A stretch of DNA of 64,000 nucleotides from Phocoena phocoena. Taxonomy: Eukaryota > Chordata > Mammalia > Artiodactyla > Phocoenidae. Shown here piece by piece: positions 12,044 to 22,920 of the stretch. The DNA lies in the NCBI RefSeq assembly GCF_963924675.1, contig NC_089222.1:108453316-108517315 (forward strand), given 5' to 3'. The translations under genes and the position numbers were made by a program. Every line of letters starts with the position of its first letter. The first letter of the stretch is position 1. The notes beneath the pieces are model-generated. The model was not told where the DNA came from, made no database searches, and saw nothing but the letters and a program-made list of their open reading frames with translations.

Positions 12044-12990
12044 TAAACCCAAAACAATTGAGAAAATGTAATAGGAACATAAATATTGATGATTATCTTA
12101 AATATAAATGGATTAAATGCTCCAACCAAAACACACAGACTGGCTGAATGGATACAAAAACAAGACCCATATTTATGCTGTCTACAAGAGACCCACTTCA
12201 GACCTAGGGACACATACAGACTGAAAGTGAGGTGATGGAAAAAGATATTCCATGCCAGTGGAAATCAAAACAAAGCTGGAGTAGCAATTCTCATATCAGA
12301 AAAAATAGACTTTAAAAAAGACTATTACAAGAGACAAAGAAGGACACTACATAATGATCAAGGGATCGATCCAAGAAGAAGATATAACAATTGTAAATAT
12401 TTATGAACCCAACATAGGAGCACATCAATATTTAAGGCAAATACTACAGACATAATAGGGGAAATCGACAGTAACACAATCATAGTAGGGGTTGTTAACA
12501 CCCCACTTTCACCAATGGACAGATCATCCAAAATGAAAATAAATAAGGAAACAAAAGCTTTAACTGATACATTAAACAAGATGGACTTAATTGATATTTA
12601 TAGGACAATCCATCCAAAAACAACAGAATACACATTCTTCTCATGTGCTCATGGAACACTCTCCAAGATAGATCATATCTTGGGTCACAAATCAAGCCTT
12701 GGTAAATTTAAGAAAATTGAAATCATATCAAGTACCTTTTCTGACCACAACACTATGAGACTCAGTATCAATTACAGGAAAAAATCTGAAAATACAAACA
12801 CATGGAAGCTAAACAACACACTACTTAATAACCAAGAGATCAATGAAGTAATCAAAGAGGAAATCAAAAAATACCTAGAAATAAATGACAATGAAAACAT
12901 GGCAACCCAAAACCTATGGGATGCAGCAAAAGCAGTTCTAAGAGGGAAGTTTATAGCTATACAAGCCTACCTTAAGAAACAAGAAACAGG

Positions 12991-13192
12991 GGCTTCCCTC
13001 ATGGCACAGTGGTTGAGAGTCTGCCTGCCAATACAGAGGACACAGGTTCGTGTCCCAGTCCGGGAAGATCCCACATGGCACAGAGTGGCTGGGCCCGTGA
13101 GCCATGGCTGCTGAGCCTGTGCATCCAGAGCCTGTGCTTCGCAAAGGGAGACGCCACAACAGTGAGAGGCCCGCATACCGCAAAAAAATAAA
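12991..13192 (+). mobile_element. CHR SINE 1 (in L1-B ORF2)
   Basis: tRNA-derived cetacean CHR SINE, sense, with an A-rich tail. The 10-bp duplication AAGAAACAGG flanks it at 12981-12990 and 13193-13202. Many CpG positions have decayed (for example TCCCTCATGGCACAG for the usual CTGGTGGCGCAG), so it is an older copy. It splits the ORF2 relic just after the KKQET coding segment. Confidence 0.95.
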
Positions 13193-14298
13193 AAGAAACA
13201 GGAAACATCTCAAATAAACAACCTAACCTTACACCTAAAGCAATTAGAAAGAAGAACAAAAAATCCCAAAGTTAGCAGAAGGAAAGAAATCATAAAGATC
13301 AGATCAGAAACAAATGAAAAAGAGATGAAGGAAATGATAGCAAAGATCAATAAAACTAAAATCTGGTTCTTTGAGAAGATAAGCAAAATTGATAAAACAT
13401 TAGCCAGACTTACCAACAAAAAAAGGGAGAAGACTCAAATCAACAGAATTAGAAATGAAAAAGGAGAAGTAACAACTGACACTGCAGAAATACAAAGGAG
13501 CATGAGTGAATATTACAAGCAATTATATGCCAATAAAATGGATACACTGGAAGAAATGGAAAATTTCTTAGAAATGCACAACCTTCCGAGAATGAACCAG
13601 GAAATAGAAAATATGAACAGACCAATCACAAACACTGAAATTGAAACTGTGATGAAAAATCTTCCAACAAAAAAAGCCCAGGACCAGATGGCTTCACAGG
13701 CGAATTCTATCAAACATTTAGAGAAGAGCTAACACCTATGCTTCTCAAACTCTTCCAAAATATAGCAGAGGGAGGAACACTCCCAAACTCATTCTACAAG
13801 GCCACCATCAACCTGATACCAAAATTAGACAAAGATGTCACAAAGAAAGAAAACTACAGGCCAGTATCATTGATGAACATAGGCACAAAAATCTACAACA
13901 AAATACTAGCAAACAGAATCCAACAGCACATTAAAAGGATCATACACAATGATCAAGTGGGGTTTATCCCAGGAATGCAAGGATTCTTCAATATACTCAA
14001 ATCAATCAACGTGATATACCATATTAAAAAACTGAAAGAGAAAAACCATATGATCATGTCAATAGATGCAGAGAAAGCTTTCAACAAAATTCAACACCGA
14101 TTTGTGATAAAAACCTTCCAAAAGTAGGCATAGAGGGAACTTTCCTCAACATAATAAAGGTCATATATGACAAACCCACAGCCAACATCATCCTCAATGG
14201 TGAAAAACGGAAACCATTTCTACTAAGATCAGGAGATCAGGAGGAAGACAAGCTTGCCTACTCTCACCACTATTATTCAACATAGTTTTGGAAGTTCT

Positions 14299-14743
14299 AG
14301 CCATGGCAGTCAGAGAAGAAAAAAATAAACGGAATACAAATTGGAAAAGAAGAAAACTGTCACTGTTTGCAGTTGACATGATACTATACATAGAAAATCC
14401 TCAAGATGCCACCAGAAAACTAGTAGAACTAATCAGTGAATTTGGTTAGGTTGCAGGATACAAAATTAATGCACAGAAATCACTTGCATTCCTATACATT
14501 TATGATGAGAAATCTGAAAGAGAAATGAAGAAAACACTCTCATTTACCACTGCAATGAAAAGAATAAAATACCTAGGAATAAACCTGCCTAAGGAGGTAA
14601 AAGACTTGTACTCAGAACACTATAAAACACTGATGAAAGAAATCAAAGATGACATAACCAGATGGAGAAATATACCATGTTCTTGGAATGGAAGAATAAA
14701 TATTGTGAAAATGACTATACTACCCAAAGCAATCTACAGATTC
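14299..14743 (+). repeat. High-identity tract shared with L1-A (18264-18708)
   Basis: By hand count about 12 differences in 445 bases and no indel relative to 18264-18708. The preceding homologous stretch differs by roughly 13% and has indels, and the following one is also clearly more diverged. The tract carries FAVD and the in-frame TAG in both copies. Confidence 0.75.
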
Positions 14744-15594
14744 TATGCAATCCATATCAAATTATCACTGGCATTTTTCACAGAACTAGAACAAAAAAAA
14801 TCATAATTTGTATGGAAACACAAAAGACTCCAAAGAGCCAAAGCAATCTTGAGAAAGAAAAACGGAGCTGGAGGAATCAGGCTCCCTGACTTCAGACTAT
14901 ACTACAAAACTATAGTAATCAAGACAGTATGGTACTGGCACAAAAACAGAAATATAGATCAATGGAGTAGGATAGAAAGCCCAGAGTTAAACCCACACAC
15001 ATATGGTCACCTTATCTTTGATAAAGGAGGCAAGAATATACAGTGGAGTAATGACAGCCTCTTCAATAAGTGGTACTGGGAAAATAGGACAATACATATA
15101 AAAGAATGAAATTAGAACACTCCCTAACAACATTCACAAAAATAAACTCAAAATGGATTAAAGACCTAAACATAAGGCCAGACACCATCAAACTCTTAGA
15201 GGAAAACATAGAACACTCTATGACATAAATCACAGCAAGATCCCTTTTGACCCAACTCCTAGAGAAATGGAAATAAAAACAAAAATAAACAAGTGGCACC
15301 TAATGAAACTTAAAAGCTTTTGCACAGCAAAGGAAACCATACACAAGACGGAAAGACAACCCTCAGAATCAGAGAATATATTTGCAAATGAAGCAACTGA
15401 CAAAGGATTAATCTCCAAATCATACAAGCAACACATGCAGCTCAATATCAAAAGAACAAACAACCTAATCCAAAAATGGGCAGAAGACCTAAATAGACAT
15501 TTTTCCAAAGAAGATATACAGTTTGCCAACAAACACATGAAAGAATGCTCAACATCATTAATCATTAGAGAAATGCACATCAAAACTACAATGA

Positions 15595-15812
15595 GGGTTT
15601 CCCTGGTAGTGCAGTAGTTGAGAGTCCACCTGCCGATGCAGGGGACAGGGGTTTGTGCCCTAGTCTGGGAAGATCCCACATGCCGCAGAGTGGCTGGGCC
15701 TGTGAGTCATGGTCACTGAGCCTGAGCGTCCGGTGCCTGTGATCCACAATGGGAGAAGTCACAACAGTGAGGCCTACGTACTGCAAAACAACAACAACAA
15801 CAACAACAATAT
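15595..15812 (+). mobile_element. CHR SINE 2 (in L1-B ORF2), (CAA)n tail
   Basis: CHR SINE, sense, with perfect 13-bp duplications AAAACTACAATGA at 15582-15594 and 15813-15825. Its tail has become (CAA)n, about 15784-15809. Moderately decayed (TTTCCCTGGTAGTGCAGTAG at the head). Confidence 0.95.
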
Positions 15813-16160
15813 AAAACTACAATGATATATCATCTCACACCGGTCAGAACGGTCATCATCAAAAAATCTAGAAAGAATAAATGCTGAAGAAGGTGTTGAG
15901 AAAAGGGAACCCTCCTGTACTGTTGTTGTGAATGTAAATTGATACAGCCACTATGGAGAACTGTATGGAGGTTCCTTAAAAAACTAAAAATAGAACTACA
16001 ATACAAGCCAGGATTCCAATACTGGGCATATACCCTGAGAAAATCATAATTCAAAAAGCGTCATGTACCAAAATGTTCATTGCCACCTTATTTACAATAG
16101 CCAGGACATGGAAGCAACCTAACTGTCCATCGACAGATGAATGGATAAAGAAGAAAGTGC

Positions 16161-16201
16161 CACATTATCTTTATTTATTATCTTTATTTAAATACATCTT
16201 T
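16161..16201. other. Junction filler with short direct repeats
   Basis: Between the last normal ORF2 text of L1-B (GGATAAAGAAGAAAGTGCCAC) and the displaced L1-A copy lies AT-rich sequence containing TATCTTTATTTA twice and a further ATCTTTATT. Such short repeats are common at template-switch or end-joining junctions. Confidence 0.5.
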
Positions 16202-16946
16202 ATTCAGTGTAATCCCTATCAAACTACCAATGACATTCTTCACAGAATTAGAACAAAATATTTTACAATTTGTAGGGAAACACAAAAGACCCCGAATAAT
16301 CAAAGAAATCTTGAGAAAGAAAAACAGAATTGGAGAAATCAGGCTCCCCGACTTCAAGCTATACCACAAAGATACAGTAATCAAGACAATATGGTACTGG
16401 CAGAAAAACAGAAAAATAACTCAATGGTGCAATATAGGATGCCCAGAGATAAACCCACGCACATATGGTCACCTAATTTACGACAAAGGAGGCAAGAACA
16501 TACATTGGAGAGAGACAGCCTCTTCAATAAGTGATGCTGGGAAAACTGGACAACTACATGTAAAAGAATGAAATTAGAGCACTATCTAACACTATACACA
16601 AAAATAAACTACTAATAGATTAAAGATCTAAATGTAAGACCAGACACTATAAACCTCTTAGAGGAAAACATAGGAAAAACACTCTTTGACATAAACCACA
16701 GCAAGATGTTTTTTGACCCACCTCCTAGAGTAATGGAAATAAAAACAAAAATAAAAAAATGGGACTTAATTAAACAAAAGCTTTTGCAGAGCAAAGGAAA
16801 GCATCAACAAGACAAAAAGACAACCCTCATAATGGGAGAAAATATTTGTAAATGAAACAACAGACAAAGGATTCATCTCCACAATATACAAACAGCACGT
16901 GGAGCTCAATATCAAAAAAAAACAATCCAATTAAGAATTGGGTGAG
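16202..16946 (+). repeat. Displaced direct copy of L1-A ORF2/3' sequence
   Basis: Nearly identical to 18705-19449, with about 8-9 differences in roughly 745 bases by hand count. It encodes the broken C-terminal ORF2 segment ([46 protein letters not shown]). In L1-B this lies after the element's own copy of the same ORF2 segment (14744-15110), so it is out of order: a backward step of about 1.4 kb in L1 coordinates. Its left edge, ATTC, coincides with the right edge of the high-identity tract ending at 14743. Confidence 0.85.
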
Positions 16947-16960
16947 GGCTTTATGTGGCA

Positions 16961-17212
16961 CAGAGTGTCATTGACATATATACACTACCAAATGTAAACA
17001 TGATAGCTAGTGGGAAGCAGCCGCATAGCACAGAGAGATCAGCTTGGTGCTTTGTGACCACTTAGGGGGTGGGATAGGGAGGGTAGGAGGGAGGGAGATT
17101 CAAGAGGGAAGAGATATGGGGCATATGTATATGTATAACTGATTCACTTTGTTATAAAGCAGAAACTGACACACCACTGTAAAGCAATTATACTCTACTA
17201 TGTTTAAAAAAG
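16961..17212 (+). other. L1-B 3' UTR and tail
   Basis: Cetartiodactyl L1 3'-UTR wording (TTGACATATATACACTACC, GCATAGCACAGAGAGATCAG, ATAACTGATTCACTTTG, AAAGCAATTATACTC) ending in a short A-rich tail. The polyadenylation hexamer is not well preserved (CTACTATGTTTAAAA). Confidence 0.85.
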
Positions 17213-18263
17213 AAAACAACTAGAGGACGAAGAACAAAGAAAACTCACAGTCAGTAGAAAGAATCATAAAAATCAGAGCAGAAGTAAATGAGATAGAAGT
17301 GAAGAAAACAATAACAAACACCAGTAAAACTAAAAGCTAGTTCTTTGAGAAGATAAAGAAAAATTGATAAACCCTTAGCCAGACTCATCAAGAAAAAAAG
17401 GGAGAGGATGCAAATCAAAATTTGAAATGAAAAAGGAGAAATCACAACCAACACTGAAGAAATGCAAAGGATTATAAGAGACTACTAGAAACAACTATAT
17501 GCCGATAAAATGGACAACCACAAAGAAATGGAAAAATACTTGGGAAGGTAAAATTTTCCAAGACTGAAACAGGAAGAAATAGAACATATAAACAGACTTA
17601 TCTGAAGTAATGAAATTGAAACCATAATTAAAAATCTTCCAACAGACAAAAGTCCAGGACCAGATGGTTTCACTGGCAAATTCTATCAAACATTTAGAGA
17701 AGAGCTGACACCTATCCTTCTCAAACTCTTCCAAAAAATTGCAGAGGGAGAAACACTCCCAATTTCATTCTATGAAGCCACCGTCACACTGATGCCAGAA
17801 CCAGAAAAAGATATTACAAGAAAAGAAAATTATAGATCAATATCACTGATGAACATTGATGCAAAAATCCTGAACAAAATACTAGTAAACAGAATCCAAC
17901 AGCACATTAAAAGGATCATACACCGTGATCAAGTGGGATTTATCCCTGGGATGCAAGGATTCTTCAATATACACAGATCAATGTGATACACCACATTAAC
18001 AAATTAAGGAATAAAAACCATATGATCATCTCAATAGAAGCAGAAAAGGCTTTTGACAACATTCAACACTGATTTATGATAAAAACTCTCCAGAAAATGG
18101 GCATAGAATGAACCTACCTCAACATAATAGAGGCCATATGTGACAAACCCACAGCAAGCATTATACTCAATGGTGAAAATCTGAAAGCATTTCCACTAAG
18201 ATTAGGAATAAGACAAGGCTGTCCACTCTTGCCACTCTTATTCAAAATAGTTTTGGATGTCCT

Positions 18264-19449
18264 AGCCATGGCAGTCAGAGAAGAAAAAAATAAAAGGAAT
18301 ACAAATTGGAAAAGAAGAAAACTGTCATTGTTTGCAGTTGACATGATACTATACATAGAAAATCCTCAAGATGTCACCAGAAAACTAGTAGAACTAATCA
18401 ATGAATTTGGTTAGGTTGCAGGATACAAAATTAATGCACAGAAATCGCTTGCATTCCTGTACATTTACGATGAGAAATCTGAAAGAGAAATGAAGGAAAC
18501 ACTCTCATTTACCATTGCAATGAAAAGAATAAAATACCTAGGAATAAACCTGCCTAAGGAGGTAAAAGACTTGTACTCAGAACACTATAAAACACTGATG
18601 AAAGAAATCAAAGATGACATAAACAGATGGAGAAATATACCATGTTCTTGGAATGGAAGAATAAATATTGTGAAAATGGCTATACTACCCAAAGTAATCT
18701 ACAGATTCAGTGTAATCCCTATCAAACTACCAATGGCATTCTTCACAGAATTAGAACAAAATATTTTACAATATGTAGGGAAACACAAAAGACCCCGAAT
18801 AATCAAAGAAATCTTGAGAAAGAAAAACAGAATTGAAGAAATCAGGCTCCCCGACTTCAAACTATACCACAAAGATACAGTAATCAAGACAATATGGTAC
18901 TGGCAGAAAAACAGAAAAATAACTCAATGGTACAATATAGGATGCCCAGAGATAAACCCACGCACATATGGTCACCTAATTTATGACAAAGGAGGCAAGA
19001 ACATACATTGGAGAGAGACAGCCTCTTCAATAAGTGATGCTGGGAAAACTGGACAGCTACATGTAAAAGAATGAAATTAGAGCACTATCTAACACTATAC
19101 ACAAAAATAAACTACTAATAGATTAAAGATCTAAATGTAAGACCAGACACTATAAACCTCTTAGAGGAAAACATAGGAAAAACACTCTTTGACATAAACC
19201 ACAGCAAGATGTTTTTTGACCCACCTCCTAGAGTAATGGAAATAAAAACAAAAATAAAAAAATGGGACTTAATTAAACAAAAGCTTTTGCAGAGCAAAGG
19301 AAAGCATCAACAAGACAAAAAGACAACCCTCATAATGGGAGAAAATATTTGTAAATGAAACAACAGACAAAGGATTCATCTCCACAATATACAAACAGCA
19401 CGTGGAGCTCAATATTAAAAAAAACAATCCAATTAAGAATTGGGTGGGG
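18264..19449 (+). repeat. L1-A segment matched by two separate tracts of L1-B
   Basis: The left 445 bases match 14299-14743 and the right 745 bases match 16202-16946, so one continuous L1-A stretch of about 1.19 kb corresponds to two L1-B tracts separated by 1.46 kb. Identity is about 97-99% in these tracts against roughly 87% in neighbouring homologous sequence, by hand count. Confidence 0.75.
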
Positions 19450-19656
19450 GCTTCCCTGGTGGCGCAGTGGTTGAGAGTCCGCCTCCCGATGCAGGGGATA
19501 CGGATTCGTGCCCTGGTTGGGGAACATCCCACATGCCGTGGAGCGGCTAGGCACGTGAGCCATAGCCACTGAGCCTGCGTGTCCAGAGCCTGTGCTCCGC
19601 AACGGGGAGAGGCCACAGCAGTGAGAGGCCCGCGTACCACAAAAAAAAGAAAAAAA
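19448..19656 (+). mobile_element. CHR SINE 3 (in L1-A ORF2)
   Basis: CHR SINE, sense, flanked by TGGGTGG at 19441-19447 and 19657-19663 (longer with one mismatch: AATTGGGTGG/AAATGGGTGG). A-rich tail at about 19640-19656. The ORF2 text resumes with GAAGACCTAAATAAACAC. Confidence 0.9.
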
Positions 19657-20384
19657 TGGGTGGAAGACCTAAATAAACACTTCATCAAGGAAGACATACA
19701 GATGGCCAAGGTGCACATGAAAAGCTGCTCAACATCACTAATTATTAGAGAAATGCAAATCAAAACTATAATGAGGCATTACCTCATGTCAGTCAGAATG
19801 GCCATTATCAAAAAATTTAGAAACAATAAATGCTCGAAAGGGTGTGGTGAAAAGGAAACCCTCCTGAACTGTTGGTGGGAATGTAAATTGATACAACCAC
19901 TATGGAAAACAGTATGGAGCTTCCTTAAAAAACTGAAAATAGAACTACCATATGACCCAGCAATCTCACTACTGGCCATACACCCTGAGAAAACCATAAT
20001 TCAAAAAGACACATGTTTATCACAATGTTCATTGCAGCACAATTTATAATAGCCAGGACATGGAACCAACTGAAATGTCCATCAACAGATGAATGGATAA
20101 AGAAGATGTGGCACACATATACAATGGAATATTACTCAGTCATAAAAGGAAAAAAATTGAGTTATTTGTAGGGAGGTGGATGGACCTAGAATCTGTCATA
20201 CAGAGTGAAGTAAGTCAAAAAGAGAAAAACAAATACTGTATGCTAATGCACTCATATATAGAATCTAAAAGAAAAAAAAAATGGTACTGATGAACCTAGT
20301 TGCAGGGCAGTTTTAAAGATGTAGACATAGAGAAAGGACTTGAGGACACAGGGTGGGAGGGGGAAGCTGGGACAAAGTGAGAGT

Positions 20385-20634
20385 AGCATCAACATATATA
20401 CACTACTGAATGTAAAATAGTTAGCTAGTGGGAAGAAGCAGCATAGCACAGGGAGATCAGCTCAGTGCTTTGCGATGACCTAGAGGGGTGAGATAGGGAG
20501 GATGGGAGGGAGGCTCAAGAGGGAGGGCATATGAGGACATATGTATGCATATGGCTGATTCACTTTGGTGTACAACAGAAACTAACACAGTATTGTGAAG
20601 AAATTACAATCCAATAAAGATCTATTAAAAAAAA
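20385..20634 (+). other. L1-A 3' UTR and A-tail
   Basis: Same 3'-UTR family as in L1-B (CAACATATATACACTACTG, GCATAGCACAGGGAGATCAG, GGCTGATTCACTTTGG), with a good polyadenylation signal AATAAA at about 20614-20619 followed by the A-run. Confidence 0.85.
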
Positions 20635-20640
20635 ATAGTT

Positions 20641-22312
20641 GTCACTAAGAATGATTTTTTTCTTTTGGAGGATAAAACTTAAAGAATACCTATAAATCTA
20701 ATCTAAACTGAGCCCATTTGGGTTTACTCCATTTTCTTAGTTATCAATAACACAACATAACCATTAAACAGAAATCCAGTGTGGTAAAATCAGATCACTT
20801 AAAACATTCCTTTTTTTATAGAGGTGGTTATAACAGCAATACTGCAAAATACTTTAACATTTCTGTGTTACTTTCGACACCCCAGAAATGCAGACTACCT
20901 AAAGTTTGTTGCCCTATTGCAAGAGTTAAAATGAAAGAAAGCCTTTTGACAGGAAAAACAAACAAGGTTGCAAATAGCATTAAGTGATGCCCTATATGCA
21001 CTTGAACATGCCCAAGAAGAAAATGGCTATATCTTTCCCCAATAGACTGTAAAAGGCTCATTTTAAGAAAGAAAGAAATATGTAACATTGCAGAGAACAT
21101 CTATTCACTAGGCTCTTCTGAATGAAAGTTATGAGTGTAAAATTGGGAGACAGTTTCTGGGCTTTCTGCAGATAAGATATCTGCATATGAATGCTCTTTG
21201 TTTCAATGAATCCTGTAAAGTTTTACATTGATGATATCATGCTATAAAAGTGTCCTTACCCAGTTTTATATGTAATTATATACAAATGTTATAAAAGATG
21301 CTATGTTAATCCAAAATGGAACATCTTTGTTTTGTTCTTCTCAGCTCTGAAAAGCTGGTGGGTGATCCCAAATCATAATGGCAACCTTCTTGCTGTGGCA
21401 GGAACGAATAGTTTATTTGTATTAATGCCATGTAGTTCGATATGATTTGTTTTCTGAGATATCCAAAAAACACAAAGGAACTGTTATTGGTTGACTACTA
21501 AATATGGATTTTCTGTTCTTTCCCTTCCTCCAAGACAAGTTTTAAAAACAGGATCATTTAAAGGAAGTCAGGGGCACAAAGAGCTAAAAATGCCTAGAGG
21601 ATAGCTACCAGGCATTTATCCCTTACTAAATGACTTTCTCTCTTACTAAGATCACTAGCAATGTTATTTTGAACCATATTTCCATACACATTCTCTTTGA
21701 TGTACATAAATCCTCATTAAAGAATTAAACATTGAAATCAGTCAATGGAGCAAAAGTTGTAAAGGTAATTTGTTTTTTCTTGGTAGAGTTTGCGGGCACC
21801 AAACGTGAAGCCAAGATTTTACTTCTACACAACAGTGAAAACACATCATATGATATTAAAGTTTAACTGTGCTTTACTAAAGAATTTTTCTATGTAATTT
21901 TGCTTACTATTAACACTCATCAGATAAGAAGTTATTTTATTAACACAGCTATAGCATAGCAATTGGCAAAAAAATTTTTTTCACACAATTTTATACCAAA
22001 ATTGAATTAAATATTTAATCTCATGCGCTTTTATTTGAAGTCTACATTTTAAAATGTTTAAAATAAATGTATATTTTTGAGTGAATTTAAAAAGAAATAA
22101 TAACTATTTAATATATACCTGTAAAATAAATCAGTGAAGATTTTATAGTTTTGGTTTACAAATATATAGTCATCATCATTCAAAAGGAATCACCTGTGAT
22201 AGAGTGACAGTGCACATGTAAAATGACAAGAACTAAACAATTTAGTACTTGAACATAACAGTTACGGGAGGCCTATATGAAAAAATAAGATATCTGGAAA
22301 CAATATTGGTGT
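20641..22312. other. Unassigned AT-rich DNA
   Basis: No gene or repeat recognised. Open frames are at most 90 codons and lack recognisable domains. Confidence 0.55.
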
Positions 22313-22322
22313 CCAAAAACAA

Positions 22323-22528
22323 TTTTTTTTTTTTTTGCAGTACACGGGCCTCTCACTGTTGTGGCCTCTCCCGTTGCGCAGCACAGGCTCTGGACACGCA
22401 GGCTCAGCGGCCATGGCTCATAGGCCCAGCCACTCCGCGGCATGTGGGATCTTCCCGGACCGGGGCACGAACCCGTGTCCCCTGTGGCGGCAGATGGACT
22501 CTCAACCACTGCGCCACCAGGGAAGCCC
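22323..22528 (-). mobile_element. CHR SINE 4
   Basis: Reverse-strand CHR SINE: T-run (tail) first, then GGGCCTCTCACTGTTGTGG and so on to CCACCAGGGAAGCC. Target duplication about CCAAAAACAATTTTT at 22313-22327 and from 22528. Short open frames across it are SINE-derived, not genes. Confidence 0.95.
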
Positions 22529-22920
22529 CAAAAACAATTTTTTAATAATCAGAGAAAAACTGACAGCATATCTCATAAGTATCTCTTATTACTAGATCCT
22601 TAGTCACCCTTTCCAATAAAAAAGTTTCTGTTATAATAAAATACTTCATAATACAGGAATATTGTGAAAGAACCTCAACTAGTAATCACTGAACACATGG
22701 AAACCATTTTTAAATTACTTCTGACCTTGGCCAGATGCAATGGATAACCTCTAGGTAAAGAGCTCTTGGATCTATTAAAGATGCTGAGATGTTGTATAGC
22801 TTCCATAAACAGAACCAATATTAAGAGGCTTACATTTGATTTCCCAAGGAGTTCTGATTGGTACATTTTAAATAAGACACATACCATATGTTATAAAATT
22901 AATATCTGTTTCAACAGGTT

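Larger units (their letters stand above)
12066..16160 (+). pseudogene. L1-B ORF2 (endonuclease/reverse transcriptase, broken)
   Basis: The start codon at 12066 is followed at once by TAA, because a base is missing compared with L1-A (ATGGTC versus ATGTAA). Recognisable parts follow in order: endonuclease (12080-12890, with LQETHF and SDHNTMRLS), the linker [12 protein letters not shown] (12915), then a SINE at 12991. Next come the region before RT (13205-13700) and reverse transcriptase fingers and palm ([21 protein letters not shown] near 13856; [10 protein letters not shown] near 13955). The catalytic box reads FAVD at 14366-14377 instead of FADD, so an essential aspartate is lost, and an in-frame TAG follows at 14447-14449. 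The C-terminal part (14820-16160) includes DFRLYYKT and WYWENRT and is interrupted by another SINE. The natural end of ORF2 is missing; a displaced copy of an earlier ORF2 segment follows. Confidence 0.85.
9169..17212 (+). mobile_element. L1-B, full-length LINE-1 nested in L1-A
   Basis: A sense-strand L1 of about 8.0 kb with every canonical part in order: a GC-rich 5' UTR beginning near CTTCAATATGGCGGAGGAG, ORF1, ORF2 and a 3' UTR ending in a short A-rich stretch at about 17203-17212. It lies inside ORF2 of L1-A with the duplication AAAACAACTA on both sides. Its length is inflated by two CHR SINEs (12991-13192 and 15595-15812) and by a displaced 745-bp copy of L1-A sequence (16202-16946). Both ORFs are broken, so it is not active. 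Confidence 0.9.
17213..20300 (+). pseudogene. L1-A ORF2 relic, reverse transcriptase and C-terminal part
   Basis: Pieces in order: pre-RT region (17230-17700), RT ([20 protein letters not shown] near 17826; [10 protein letters not shown] near 17929), the mutated catalytic box FAVD at 18331-18342, an in-frame TAG at 18412-18414, then a 194-codon open stretch (18490-19074) with [33 protein letters not shown] and [16 protein letters not shown]. The C-terminal domain resumes after the SINE ([20 protein letters not shown] near 19825, a cysteine-rich element typical of the ORF2 C-terminus; then [13 protein letters not shown]). It is inactive through both the FADD change and several stops. Confidence 0.85.
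17213..20634 (+). mobile_element. L1-A, 3' part
   Basis: Continues the ORF2 text broken at 9170: the first bases repeat AAAACAACTA and then read as the part of ORF2 upstream of RT. It runs through RT, the C-terminal domain and the 3' UTR, and ends in an A-run at about 20626-20634. A CHR SINE sits at 19448-19656. Confidence 0.9.

Noticed and set aside
18490..19074. 194-codon open frame as an intact gene
   Set aside because: It is a segment of L1-A ORF2 downstream of the RT active site, preceded by an in-frame stop.
6890..20650. Target-site duplication for L1-A
   Set aside because: I compared the flanks near 6900 and 20640 and found no convincing repeat.
22249..22595. Overlapping open frames of 60-160 codons across CHR SINEs (also at 12938-13259, 22766-23182, 25121-25388, 41157-41538, 41796-42318, 47020-47333, 51347-51669, 62897-63336)
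   Set aside because: They arise from the GC-rich SINE consensus on either strand, recur with the same amino-acid text in every copy, and have no gene context.
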